DNA of 64,000 nucleotides from Nocardia sp. SYP-A9097 (GTDB taxonomy: Bacteria > Actinomycetota > Actinomycetes > Mycobacteriales > Mycobacteriaceae): positions 43,449-107,448 of the forward strand of contig NZ_WJIC01000025.1 of NCBI RefSeq assembly GCF_009649815.1, in the 5' to 3' direction. Shown piece by piece: positions 43,144 to 50,506 of this stretch. Below the pieces are notes generated by a model. It saw only the letters and a list, made by a program, of their open reading frames with translations, ran no database searches and was not told the origin of the DNA. Made by a program: the position numbers and the translations under genes. Within the stretch, counting starts at the first letter, position 1. Every line of letters starts with the position of its first letter.

Positions 43144-44190
43144 CTATGCCCGGTCTTCGGGTGCTACGTACTCGAAGGTCGGGCCCGCGGTGGTCCGGCC
43201 GTCACCACTGGGCATGGCCATGAGCGCCCGGGCCTGGGACTTCAAGGCGTACATCGCCCCCAACGCGTCCCTCATCTGCGAGGGGCTGCCGTTGAAGGTG
43301 TCTTCCAAGAGATAGAGCAGCAGGCAGTAGGTGTTGTTGAATTCCTCCTGTGCGCGGCGGACCTCACTGCCCTCCAGATAGTCGGTCGTGCGCGGGTTGG
43401 GCCGCATCGGCAGAATCTTGGTGGGGTCGAACACGATTGGCTCGCCCGTCGGCCCGGATTGGGGGGTGTCACCGGGCTGGAAACGTCGGCCTTCCTTCAG
43501 TTCGAGGAAGCGATAGTAGTGGGCGACCTGGTCTCGCTCGGGATGGAAGACGTCCTTCTCGCCGTCCCACACCTCGGTCCGGGCCGCCCCTTCGCCTTGC
43601 TCGACGATTTCCGCCAGTGCGGCCAGCGCCGACTTGAGATCGTGGACCGGGATCACCTGTCCCCCACCACTGTTGAAGTGCATTTCATTGAGCTGCCGGT
43701 TCGGATCGCCGCAGAAGACGGCATCCTCGCCGAGAGTGTCGACGAGGGTGCGAATGCCGAGCTCGAGGGCGGCGTAGAACTGCCCGATCGTGCGGTACCC
43801 ATCGGATTCGGGTAACGCCTGCGCCGAGGCGGGCCGCTCGATGCTCAGAAACAGCTCGAGCGCTTCGGATCCGAAGGGCGCGAGCTGCAGGTTGACGGAC
43901 CGGTCCCCGTGCGGCAGGGGATGCGGATACGCGGGCAGCAACTCGGGCGCGTCGAGCCGGGGCTCGCCTCCCACCGCGTTCAGCAGGTTGGCGGCCAGCG
44001 CCAGATGCAGCATCTCCTCCACGAACACGCTGCTGATGACCTGTGCCGCTTCGACATTGCTGCCCGGCTCCAGGGAATACAGCGCACACATATACGGCGG
44101 GATGGTCGCATGCTCGAGCTCGATGGCCCACTGCAAATGGCGACGCAGATCCTCCACTGTCTCGATGGAATGAGCGCCACTGATGCCCAT
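43144..44190 (-). CDS. Ferritin-like (VioB-type) domain protein
   Basis: The 348 residues carry the ferritin-like domain found in iminophenyl-pyruvate dimer synthases (VioB) and many uncharacterised bacterial proteins. Diagnostic segments are LQWAIELEHATIPPYMCALY and EEMLHLALAANLLNAVGG, which supply Glu and His ligands (E-x2-H type) of a di-metal four-helix site. The second half (GQVIPVHDLKSALAAL, DQVAHYYRFLELKEGR) is also typical. VioB couples indole-imine radicals in violacein synthesis; most other members are of unknown reaction. The ATG at 44190 is preceded by GAAGAGG. An ECF41-type promoter (P5) lies upstream. Confidence 0.82.
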   Translation of the reverse strand: MGISGAHSIETVEDLRRHLQWAIELEHATIPPYMCALYSLEPGSNVEAAQVISSVFVEEMLHLALAANLLNAVGGEPRLDAPELLPAYPHPLPHGDRSVNLQLAPFGSEALELFLSIERPASAQALPESDGYRTIGQFYAALELGIRTLVDTLGEDAVFCGDPNRQLNEMHFNSGGGQVIPVHDLKSALAALAEIVEQGEGAARTEVWDGEKDVFHPERDQVAHYYRFLELKEGRRFQPGDTPQSGPTGEPIVFDPTKILPMRPNPRTTDYLEGSEVRRAQEEFNNTYCLLLYLLEDTFNGSPSQMRDALGAMYALKSQARALMAMPSGDGRTTAGPTFEYVAPEDRA

Positions 44191-44235
44191 AATCGAACCT
44201 CTTCTCGGCAAGTCGTCAGGTTGAGTCAGCAACTT

Positions 44236-44263
44236 GGACCGGACATAACCCCGAACTGTGACA
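44236..44263 (-). promoter_or_regulatory. ECF41-type promoter P5
   Basis: On the minus strand it reads TGTCACA, 17 bp, GTCC, 45 bp before the ferritin-like gene. Its -35 element is 16 bp from that of P6, back to back. Confidence 0.7.
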
Positions 44264-44279
44264 AGACCTTTCGGCCCGC

Positions 44280-44307
44280 TGTCACAACACCGGGGCCTAT
44301 CCGGTCC
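44280..44307 (+). promoter_or_regulatory. ECF41-type promoter P6
   Basis: TGTCACA, 17 bp, GTCC, 41 bp before the cupin ATG. It is divergent from P5. Confidence 0.7.
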
Positions 44308-44348
44308 TAGCTGTGAACCTGCCCAGGACAGCGAGCGAAGGAACCGCC

Positions 44349-44786
44349 ATGACCAGTGAAACGACCGCATCGAAGGCGCGTAGCAGCGTGTGGGAGACGG
44401 CACTGACCGTCGTTCAAGACGCCACGCCACCCTTCATTCCCCAAGGCGCACACGCGATGACCGTCGTCATCGCCTATCCCCCGGGCGACCCGGGCGCGCC
44501 ACCACACCGGCACCTGGGCGGCCCCGCGTTCGGCTATGTGATCGAAGGCGAAATGCTGTTCGAACTCGAGGGCGAACCCCCTCGCGTCATCAGGGCCGGT
44601 GAAGCCTTCTGGGAGCCCGGCGGCGACGCCATCCACTATTCGGACGGCAACAACCGCGACGATGTCGGACTCCGCTTCGTCGTCACCATGGTCTGCGATC
44701 CGAGCCAGCCCATGCTCGTTCTCGTCGAGGACGAAGAACTACTCGCCCGCACAAACCGTCGCGTCTCCGCCGAGCCGAAAGTGTAA
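44349..44786 (+). CDS. Cupin-domain protein
   Basis: The 145 residues form one cupin domain. Motif 1 is PHRHLGGPAFGYVIEGEMLFELEG, where His, His and possibly Glu are metal ligands, and motif 2 is AGEAFWEPGGDAIHY, with a third His. The ATG at 44349 follows GAAGGAA. The first residues are polar, so it is cytoplasmic. It is transcribed from P6 together with the next two ORFs (18-bp gap, then ATGA overlap). A role as oxygenase, isomerase or binding protein cannot be decided. Confidence 0.8.
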   Translation: MTSETTASKARSSVWETALTVVQDATPPFIPQGAHAMTVVIAYPPGDPGAPPHRHLGGPAFGYVIEGEMLFELEGEPPRVIRAGEAFWEPGGDAIHYSDGNNRDDVGLRFVVTMVCDPSQPMLVLVEDEELLARTNRRVSAEPKV

Positions 44787-44804
44787 GTAAGGAAGGACAT
44801 TTCG

Positions 44805-45695
44805 ATGTCGAAGATCCTGCTGCAGACAACGATCACCGAGCACCCCGACGACTGGGACATCACCCGGTTCACCCTGTTGGCCGACGAGTTGATCGCCGCG
44901 GGCCACGATGTCACCGCACGCAGCCGCGTCAGCCGCGGCGACAACGACCCGATCCTGAGCCATCTCGACGACCTGGACTTCGACCAGCTGTGGCTGCTGG
45001 CAGTCGACATCGGCGACGGCCTCACCGCTGCCGAGTCGCAAGCCATCGTGCGGTTCCGCGAAAACGGCCGCGGGGTGCTCACCGCGCGCGACCACCAGGA
45101 CCTGGGGAGCAGCCTGCTCGGACTCGGATCCCTGGGCGAGGTGAACCACTTTCACCAGCTGAACCCCGACCCCAGCAGGATGCGCGACGACCAGGACACG
45201 CCGACCATCTCCTGGCCGAACTACCACTCCGGTGCCAACGGCGACTATCAGCCTGTCATTGTCGGCGAACCGGTACACGCGCTCTTGCGCACCACCGCGA
45301 CGGCCAGCGGCCGAATCGAATGGTTCCCGGCTCACCCGCACGAGGGCGCGGTGTCGGCGTGTGTGCCGGGCGCCGCTGTGCTCGCGCAGGGCCGAAGTAC
45401 GGTGTCCGGCCGCCGATTCAATCTTGCTGTCGTGCTGGACGGGGAGATCACGGCGGAAGGACGGACGATGGGCCGAGCACTCGCCGAGTCGACCTTCCAC
45501 CACTTCGCCGACTACAACTGGGATCTCGATCGTGGCGCGCCGTCCTTCGTCAGTGAGCCGCCGGGCACACAGATGAAGGCCGACCCGTCCCGCCTGGCGG
45601 TGTACAAGGACTACATCCGCAATATCGCGACGTGGCTCCATCCGGCGACCGAGAATCACTCGCCGACCGCGACTTCCATTACGGGAATCGTATGA
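44805..45695 (+). CDS. Uncharacterised GATase/ThuA-like protein
   Basis: This 296-residue protein begins KILLQTTITEHPDDWDITRF and has an alternating strand/helix core with LDFDQLWLLAVDIGDGL and GRGVLTARDHQDLGSSL. That resembles the class I glutamine amidotransferase/ThuA flavodoxin-like fold, in which a ligand-binding loop replaces the catalytic Cys. Conserved-looking histidines (VNHFHQLN, WFPAHPHEGAV) may bind a metal or sugar. I know no assigned function for this type. AAGGAAGGAC precedes the ATG. It is co-transcribed with the cupin from P6. Confidence 0.6.
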   Translation: MSKILLQTTITEHPDDWDITRFTLLADELIAAGHDVTARSRVSRGDNDPILSHLDDLDFDQLWLLAVDIGDGLTAAESQAIVRFRENGRGVLTARDHQDLGSSLLGLGSLGEVNHFHQLNPDPSRMRDDQDTPTISWPNYHSGANGDYQPVIVGEPVHALLRTTATASGRIEWFPAHPHEGAVSACVPGAAVLAQGRSTVSGRRFNLAVVLDGEITAEGRTMGRALAESTFHHFADYNWDLDRGAPSFVSEPPGTQMKADPSRLAVYKDYIRNIATWLHPATENHSPTATSITGIV

Positions 45696-45853
45696 CCGCC
45701 GGGTATGTGCCCGGACCAAACGCTCGGGTACGTGCGCAAGTCGCCCTGTACGAGACAACCGGATCGGAGGCCTGCTGCCTGACGACCGTCGACGGTCAAC
45801 CCGATCCGGTCACCCCACACAAGCCCCGACCTACCCCGACGAAGGTCTGTTGA
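45692..45853 (+). pseudogene. N-terminal remnant of F420-type nitroreductase
   Basis: An ATG overlapping the upstream stop (ATGA, 45692-45695) opens a 53-codon frame. Its first half (YVPGPNARVRAQVALYETTG) matches the N-terminus of deazaflavin-dependent (F420) nitroreductase-family proteins. After that the sequence becomes low-complexity and stops, so the catalytic beta-barrel is missing. It is read as a 5' fragment of a third gene of the P6 operon, cut before the metal-resistance pair. Recognition rests on a short motif. Confidence 0.45.
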
Positions 45854-45895
45854 TTCAGTCTTTTATGAATACAGTTTTCTATGTACTGTTGCGGT
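45850..45895 (+). promoter_or_regulatory. AT-rich promoter/operator of CmtR-like gene
   Basis: There is an unusually AT-rich stretch with repeated TATG and ACAGT/TACTGT words around the ArsR-family start, as expected for the self-repressed promoter of a metal sensor. The exact operator is not resolved. Confidence 0.4.
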
Positions 45896-46225
45896 GTGGA
45901 AGTTTTGCTGCAGCGTGATGCGCTGGCCCGGTTCGGGCACGCCTTGTCCGATTCAACGCGTACCCAGATCCTGCTGAGCCTGCGCACTGCCCCGAGCTAC
46001 CCATCGGATCTCGCCGACCGGATCGGGGTGTCGCGACAGATTCTGTCCAATCACCTTGCCTGCCTACGTGGTTGCGGCCTGGTCGTCGCGGTGCCGGAGG
46101 GAAGGCGCTCCCGCTACGAGCTGGCCGACCCGCGGATCGCGCGCGCACTCGACGATCTGACCGGGCTGGTGCTGGCGGTCGATCCGGCCTGTTGCCCCGC
46201 TTCGGAGAACGAGGAGTGCTGCTGA
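45881..46225 (+). CDS. cmtR: ArsR/SmtB-family metal sensor, CmtR-like
   Basis: This 114-residue winged-helix repressor closely resembles mycobacterial CmtR (Cd/Pb sensor). The segment ALARFGHALSDSTRTQILLSL and the recognition helix with NHLACLRGCGLVV give Cys61 and Cys65, equivalent to CmtR Cys57 and Cys61. The C-terminal tail supplies further cysteines (DPACCP, then NEECC), including the third ligand. The tail has extra Cys-Cys pairs compared with the M. tuberculosis protein. The start may be the GTG at 45896 and not the ATG at 45881. Its stop overlaps the transporter ATG in TGATG, so it should repress the efflux gene with itself. Confidence 0.85.
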   Translation: MYCCGVEVLLQRDALARFGHALSDSTRTQILLSLRTAPSYPSDLADRIGVSRQILSNHLACLRGCGLVVAVPEGRRSRYELADPRIARALDDLTGLVLAVDPACCPASENEECC

Positions 46226-46941
46226 TGTCGCAGTCGTTGGGCTTGCCGCCGGTACCCTCGGCGGTGCGGTTGGGGCCATCGCCGCAGCGGCGGGCGTTGT
46301 TGGCGAGGCGCATTCGCTGGTTCGTGGCCGCGACGATCACCTACAACGTGATCGAGGCGATCATTGCCCTGACCGAGGGCACTCGGGTGTCCTCGACCGC
46401 GTTGATCGGGTTCGGCCTGGACTCGGTGATCGAGGTGTCCTCCGCCGCAGCAGTGGCCTGGCAGTTCGCCGGCAAGGATCCCGAGAAGCGGGAAAGGGTC
46501 GCGCTGCGGATCATCGCGTTCTCGTTCTTCGCCCTTGCCACGTACGTGACCATCGATTCGATCCGCGCGCTGCTCGGTGTCGGGGAGGCGCGGCACTCAC
46601 CGGTCGGCATTTCCCTGGCGGCGGTGAGTTTGGCGATCATGCCGCTGCTGTCGTGGGCACAGCGCCGTGCGGGCCGCGAGCTCGGATCCGCTTCGGCGGT
46701 CGCCGATTCCAAGCAGACCCTGCTGTGCACCTACCTGTCTGCGGTACTGCTGGTCGGACTGCTGCTCAACAGCCTGTTCGGCTGGTCCTGGGCCGACCCG
46801 ATCGCCGGACTGGTAATCGCGGTGATCGCGGTCAAGGAAGGCGTCAACGCCTGGCGCGGCGACACCTGCTGTCCCGCCCCGAACACCCTGACCGCAGGCA
46901 CTCCCACCGGCACCAGCGACGAGTGCGCCTGTTGCGACTGA
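46225..46941 (+). CDS. Cation diffusion facilitator-like metal efflux protein
   Basis: This 238-residue membrane protein has about five or six hydrophobic segments. Its first helix (FVAATITYNVIEAIIAL) and LIGFGLDSVIEVSSA resemble CDF transporters, with the Asp in the second helix as a metal-site residue. It lacks the long cytoplasmic CDF C-terminal domain and ends in a Cys-rich tail (DTCCPAP, ECACCD) suited to soft metals such as Cd or Pb. It is translationally coupled to the CmtR-like sensor, so a Cd/Pb (or Zn) efflux role is likely but inferred. Confidence 0.8.
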   Translation: MSQSLGLPPVPSAVRLGPSPQRRALLARRIRWFVAATITYNVIEAIIALTEGTRVSSTALIGFGLDSVIEVSSAAAVAWQFAGKDPEKRERVALRIIAFSFFALATYVTIDSIRALLGVGEARHSPVGISLAAVSLAIMPLLSWAQRRAGRELGSASAVADSKQTLLCTYLSAVLLVGLLLNSLFGWSWADPIAGLVIAVIAVKEGVNAWRGDTCCPAPNTLTAGTPTGTSDECACCD

Positions 46942-47047
46942 TCGAACTGGAATGAGCTTTCCCGCAGCAATATTCGGCAATCTATCGAACATGCTGTCCG
47001 GAATCATCCATTCCACAGCATCGGCCGGACTCCGGCGCTGGGCATTG

Positions 47048-47455
47048 TCATGCTCGAGACGTTGTGGGAATCGCTGCCGCTGTGGTGCGGCGCAAGTGCA
47101 GTACTCGGCCGGTGGTTCTTCCCAGGACCGAACCATGCCTTGCGGCCCGGTCACCGGTGTGAGCGGTCGTGTTCACCGTGCGGTTCGCCAGCGCCCGGGC
47201 GACTGCCTCGCCCCGGTCGGTCAGTCGCAGCGGCCCGCGACCAGTGTGGGCATCGTCGCCGCGGTCGCCGGTGGCCAGGAGTCCATGCGCTGCGATCAGG
47301 CGGAGGGCTGAGGTGAGGTCCGCGCTCGGTGCTGGTACGAATCTCGCGAGAAGCGCTGGATTGCAACCGGATTCGGAGAGCAGGTCGAGAATCTCGACGA
47401 CGTGGCAATGGGTTGCCAGCTCATCCAACATCACCGAGTCGACATCGCCGGCCAT
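47048..47455 (-). CDS. Hypothetical winged-helix-like protein
   Basis: The 135 residues starting at 47455 (AGGAG at good spacing) begin MAGDVDSVMLDELATHC and contain two helices plus a hairpin (LIAAHGLLATGDRG, GPLRLTDRGEAVARAL) like the wing of MarR/HxlR- or methyltransferase-associated winged-helix domains. The C-terminal 35 residues are Thr/Arg-rich and could be an out-of-family extension. No close family was recognised. It is convergent with the CDF gene. Confidence 0.45.
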   Translation of the reverse strand: MAGDVDSVMLDELATHCHVVEILDLLSESGCNPALLARFVPAPSADLTSALRLIAAHGLLATGDRGDDAHTGRGPLRLTDRGEAVARALANRTVNTTAHTGDRAARHGSVLGRTTGRVLHLRRTTAAAIPTTSRA

Positions 47456-47674
47456 TCGAACCATCTCCTCACTGCCCGGAAAAGCTCCGGCCTGCAATTG
47501 CACGCTAGGCGTGTTCGAGCAGTGTCAATAGCTGCTTTGACGCACCCTTGGCGATGGTGACCTGCTTCTTTGCAAGATCTATACGGTGAAGCCGCCGCGG
47601 CCCTTTCGGACTCGCGGCGGCTCCTGTCCTCGGCGCACCCCTGACATGCCGGTGAAGGCTGCGCCGGAGGTCGG

Positions 47675-47752
47675 TCAGCGCTGGCAGGGCCGGTGGCCGT
47701 GGTCGGCCTTCTTCTTGCGGCGGGCGCGCTTCTTTCTGGCTCGTTTGGACAT
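47675..47752 (-). CDS. bL37-like (COX24/AURKAIP1-type) micro-protein
   Basis: This 25-codon ORF encodes a very basic peptide, MSKRARKKRARRKKKADHGH followed by RPCQR. It matches the pattern of the actinobacterial AURKAIP1/COX24-domain peptide recognised as ribosomal protein bL37 (basic run, then NHGKRP, here DHGHRP). GGAGG lies 7 nt before the ATG, a strong Shine-Dalgarno. It begins 29 bp after the SDR stop on the same strand. The RPCQR tail and the Asp for Asn suggest a diverged second copy, not the main gene. Confidence 0.7.
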   Translation of the reverse strand: MSKRARKKRARRKKKADHGHRPCQR

Positions 47753-47781
47753 GGGATTCCTCCGTGGGATCGCTGAAGTGG

Positions 47782-48600
47782 TCAGGCGGTGTGCGCGAGC
47801 TGGTTGCTCCATGCGGCGAGCCGGGTGCGGGCACGAGAATTACGCACCAGCGCTGCGGCGTTCGCAGGCTTCTCGCCCTCGTAATATCCGCCGTTCACTA
47901 CCTGGGTGCTGGGCACGGACAGCTGGACCAGGACGGACGCGGCCCCGTCCAGTGGTGCGGTGCGATCGCTGCGCAGTCGCGGCAGGTCGATCTCGAAATC
48001 GGTCGGATGCACGCTGACCGAGAGCAGTCCGTCCGGTCCGGTCTCGGCCAGGGAACGGCTGAACATGGTCAGGGCCAGCTTGGACTGCGCGTAGATGGCC
48101 AACGGGGTGTAGCTGCCGCGCTTACGGTCCAGATCCGTGTAGTCGATATTTCCGGCGGCATGCAGTTTCGACGTGACGGCCACGACGCGGCCCCGGGCCG
48201 CCGCGAGCGCGGGCAGCAATGCCATCGTCAGGCGGTGCGGCGCGAGATAGTTGACCTGGAGGGTCAATTCGTGCCCGTCCTCGGTGTGCGAACGCGCGTC
48301 GGGAGCCGCGATCGCCGCGACATTGATCAGGGCGTCCAGACGGGTCAATTCCGCGGCCAGCGTGCGGCCGAGTTCCTCGACCTCGGCCAGCCGGGCGAAA
48401 TCGGCCTGCACCATGCGTACCCGGCCGGGCTCGGCCTCGGCCTGAAGGCGCCGCATCGTCTCGTCGGCGTGGTTCTTGTCCAGGATGTGCGCGATGACGG
48501 TGTCGCCATCCGCGATCACCCGCTGCGCCGTCGCGAAACCGAGGCGCGTATCGGCGCCGGTCACGAGGACGGTACGGGCGCCGGACACAGGTGCGGACAT
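47782..48600 (-). CDS. Short-chain dehydrogenase (retinol dehydrogenase-like)
   Basis: This 272-residue SDR has the cofactor motif TGADTRLG (variant of TGxxxGxG), VAAIAAPDARSHTEDGHELTLQVNYL (NAAG-like region with Asn), and the catalytic YAQSKLALTMF. These features match the retinol dehydrogenase/WW-domain-oxidoreductase-like subgroup, in which the substrate is often unknown. The ATG is at 48600. The bL37-like micro-ORF follows it closely, and a gene-poor stretch lies upstream. Confidence 0.8.
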   Translation of the reverse strand: MSAPVSGARTVLVTGADTRLGFATAQRVIADGDTVIAHILDKNHADETMRRLQAEAEPGRVRMVQADFARLAEVEELGRTLAAELTRLDALINVAAIAAPDARSHTEDGHELTLQVNYLAPHRLTMALLPALAAARGRVVAVTSKLHAAGNIDYTDLDRKRGSYTPLAIYAQSKLALTMFSRSLAETGPDGLLSVSVHPTDFEIDLPRLRSDRTAPLDGAASVLVQLSVPSTQVVNGGYYEGEKPANAAALVRNSRARTRLAAWSNQLAHTA

Positions 48601-48751
48601 AGCTCTCCAATGGGGAAGGGTGTGCCGCGCCGAGGCGCGAAGCACACGAGAAGTTCGCGATTACCGTCGCGGGAGGGGATGGAACGTCGCACGGACAGCG
48701 GCGACAACGCCGCGCGGATATGTTGCGCGGCAAGGAATATGACGGCTCGGG

Positions 48752-48905
48752 CTACACCGGACTCGGCGGCTCGTCCTCACTTTGGAAGCCGAAGAGCTCC
48801 AACGCGGACGGCATTCGCTCGATTCGGTGCCGGGCTACGTCGGCAAAGGCGCGCACGGTGCGCCGCGGGCCGACGTTTGTAGTCACAACTGGCATATCAC
48901 CCCAT
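48752..48905 (-). pseudogene. Possible LysR-type regulator, C-terminal fragment
   Basis: About 50 residues ending at a stop at 48752 (RTVRAFADVARHRIERMPSA, then LELFG) resemble the last helices of LysR-type regulators, which often read as a domain ending in a helix before a short tail. No start or HTH is present. The identification is tentative. Confidence 0.3.
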
Positions 48906-48992
48906 CGAGCAACCCCCGGCAAGATCCCCGAACCCGGTTTGACGGATCTTTGACGGTCATCGCGCCGGCCCCGCCGCGCAATCGGCGTGTTT

Positions 48993-49170
48993 TCAGCGCC
49001 ACCCGGCACGCCGGGTCGTCGAGTGATCGATCCGCCGCCCCACGCGCCCGATACCGTCCACGAGCGCGGGGTCGTGACGCACGAACGTGTCGTAGTACCC
49101 CAAACCCGTCAGCCCCAGCCACGCCACGACTCGTTCGAGCACCGAACCGGGATCGCGGCGACCATGGAGT
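48993..49170 (-). pseudogene. Unidentified protein C-terminal fragment
   Basis: A minus-strand frame ending at 48993 reads RDPGSVLERVVAWLGLTGLG, then YYDTFVRHDPALVDG, with real-protein composition but no start and no family recognised. It is probably the 3' remnant of a deleted gene. Confidence 0.3.
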
Positions 49171-49332
49171 CATACCGCCTCGGTCACCGCGACTTCGGCA
49201 TCGCTCTCGCACCGGTTGGACGCATCGACCCGCGGTCCGACACGGATAAGCAGTCCCACTGATCCCAGCTGCGGATCTCCATCCTGGAACCCGGGCTCGA
49301 ATGTTCTTCAGCCCCTGACAAATCCGACACCG

Positions 49333-49668
49333 TCACGCGAACAAATCTTCCGATTCCCTCACGCGGGAGCCGTCGAGAACACGCTCGATATGACGGAAAT
49401 AGTCGAGCAGATCACCGATTTCGGCCAGCGGTATGCCCGCCGCCGCCAGCGTTCGGACCTGCACCAACCGCAGTAGTTCCGCGGATCGGTAGCGGCGACA
49501 ACCGGAGCCGTCGAGCTCGGGTTCATCGACCAAGCCATGCTGGTGATAGTCACACACCGTCGCAATCGTGATGCCGGCGAATGCCGCCGCCCGATCGATC
49601 GCGAACCCGCCCCCGGCATCGTGCACCTGGATCGTCAAGGCTTGTGTTGTCGTCATCTGCGTGCCCAT
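49333..49668 (-). CDS. MerR-family transcriptional regulator
   Basis: This 111-residue protein has an N-terminal winged HTH typical of MerR (FAGITIATVCDYHQHGLV, then RRYRSAELLRLVQVRTLAAA, GIPLAEIGDLL) and a short dimer helix. No effector domain follows. The ATG at 49668 has GAGGAGG upstream. It is divergent from the PadR-DUF1048 operon, and an inverted repeat (49685-49728) lies in the shared promoter region. It may control its own expression and that of the operon. Confidence 0.82.
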   Translation of the reverse strand: MGTQMTTTQALTIQVHDAGGGFAIDRAAAFAGITIATVCDYHQHGLVDEPELDGSGCRRYRSAELLRLVQVRTLAAAGIPLAEIGDLLDYFRHIERVLDGSRVRESEDLFA

Positions 49669-49684
49669 GCTCTGCCTCCTCGCA

Positions 49685-49728
49685 CTACTCGGTGCTACTA
49701 GCTACCGGTATACAGTAGCACTGAGTAG
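49685..49728. promoter_or_regulatory. Inverted repeat in MerR/PadR intergenic region
   Basis: CTACTCGGTGCTAC (49685-49698) and GTAGCACTGAGTAG (49715-49728) are inverted copies with one mismatch, 16 bp apart. A further related half, AGTACCACTGAATAG, lies at 49793. Together they make a likely operator for one of the two regulators. Confidence 0.6.
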
Positions 49729-49757
49729 CGGCCGCGCAAGCGACAACGGGTGGCGCC

Positions 49758-49802
49758 TTGACATCTACTCTGCGATGCAGTCTAGTGGTAGTCAGTACCA
49801 CT
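49758..49802 (+). promoter_or_regulatory. PadR operon promoter with dyad operator
   Basis: TTGACA (49758-49763), 17 bp, then TCTAGT give a sigma70-like promoter. Overlapping its -10 and the start region is a perfect dyad, AGTGGTA-GTCAG-TACCACT (49784-49802), which is the type of site bound by PadR repressors. Confidence 0.65.
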
Positions 49803-49810
49803 GAATAGCG

Positions 49811-50161
49811 GTGGCTCGAGCAAAGGAGGACGCCACGGACAACTTGACGGAGATGTTGAAAGGCACACTCGAGGGCTGCGTCCTCGAAATCATCGGCACC
49901 GAGGAGACATACGGTTACGCCATCACGCGCCGACTGAATGAACTCGGATTCGCCGATGTCATCGAAGGGACGGTATACGCCATCCTGCTGCGGTTGGAGA
50001 AGAATGGCCTGGTCGATGTTTCGAAACGACCTTCCGGAGTCGGTCCGCCGCGCAAGTTCTACGCACTCAACGACGCGGGACGCAAAGAGCTCGCGACATT
50101 CTGGGTGAAATGGGAATACGTCTCAGCACGCATCAATGAGCTCAAAGGAAGCCAAGCATGA
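49811..50161 (+). CDS. PadR-family transcriptional regulator
   Basis: The PadR winged-helix domain is clear: MLKGTLEGCVLEIIG, then YGYAITRRLNEL and EGTVYAILLRLEKNGLV, with a C-terminal dimer helix. The first-choice start is GTG 49811, but AAAGGAGG at 49822 better fits the in-frame TTG at 49844, so the protein may be shorter (about 105 residues). PadR proteins repress detoxification or efflux genes and are released by small phenolic or drug-like ligands. Its stop overlaps the DUF1048 ATG (ATGA at 50158). Confidence 0.85.
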   Translation: MARAKEDATDNLTEMLKGTLEGCVLEIIGTEETYGYAITRRLNELGFADVIEGTVYAILLRLEKNGLVDVSKRPSGVGPPRKFYALNDAGRKELATFWVKWEYVSARINELKGSQA

Positions 50162-50505
50162 ATTTCTGGGAGAAGGTCACGGGCAGCGATCTCACCAGGG
50201 AATACCAAGCCTTCGAAGCTCGAGCCGAGGTTCTCCCGGCCGAGTATCGAGCGGCGTGGGAAGAGATCAAGATCCAACTCTCGCCGTACTCGGACATCAC
50301 CGGTCGCAACTTGATGCCCATCCTCGACGGGGCCCTGGGACTGCTCGAGGAAACAGCGTCGGACGGCCAGAGTATCGACGACGCACTGGGCACCGACATC
50401 AAAGGCTTCTGCGCGGCGATCGCCGGCGGGCAAGGAGCCAAGAGTTATCGAGACAAGTGGCGCGATCAGCTGAACAAGAACATCGCAAAGAAGTTGGGAG
50501 GATAA
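50158..50505 (+). CDS. DUF1048 protein
   Basis: This 115-residue, mainly helical protein of the DUF1048 family begins MNFWEKVTGSDLTREYQAFE and has the family's LPAEYRAAWEEIK and FCAAIAGG blocks. DUF1048 proteins nearly always follow PadR regulators, and one crystal structure shows an all-helical fold, but their function is not established. It overlaps the PadR gene and is followed one base later by a second family member. Confidence 0.82.
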   Translation: MNFWEKVTGSDLTREYQAFEARAEVLPAEYRAAWEEIKIQLSPYSDITGRNLMPILDGALGLLEETASDGQSIDDALGTDIKGFCAAIAGGQGAKSYRDKWRDQLNKNIAKKLGG

Positions 50506-50506
50506 A

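Larger units (their letters stand above)
48601..49332. other. Degraded region between SDR and MerR genes
   Basis: There is no intact gene in these 730 bp. The minus strand carries two protein-like fragments, each annotated separately. Both lack starts. The region looks like remains of deleted genes. Confidence 0.5.
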
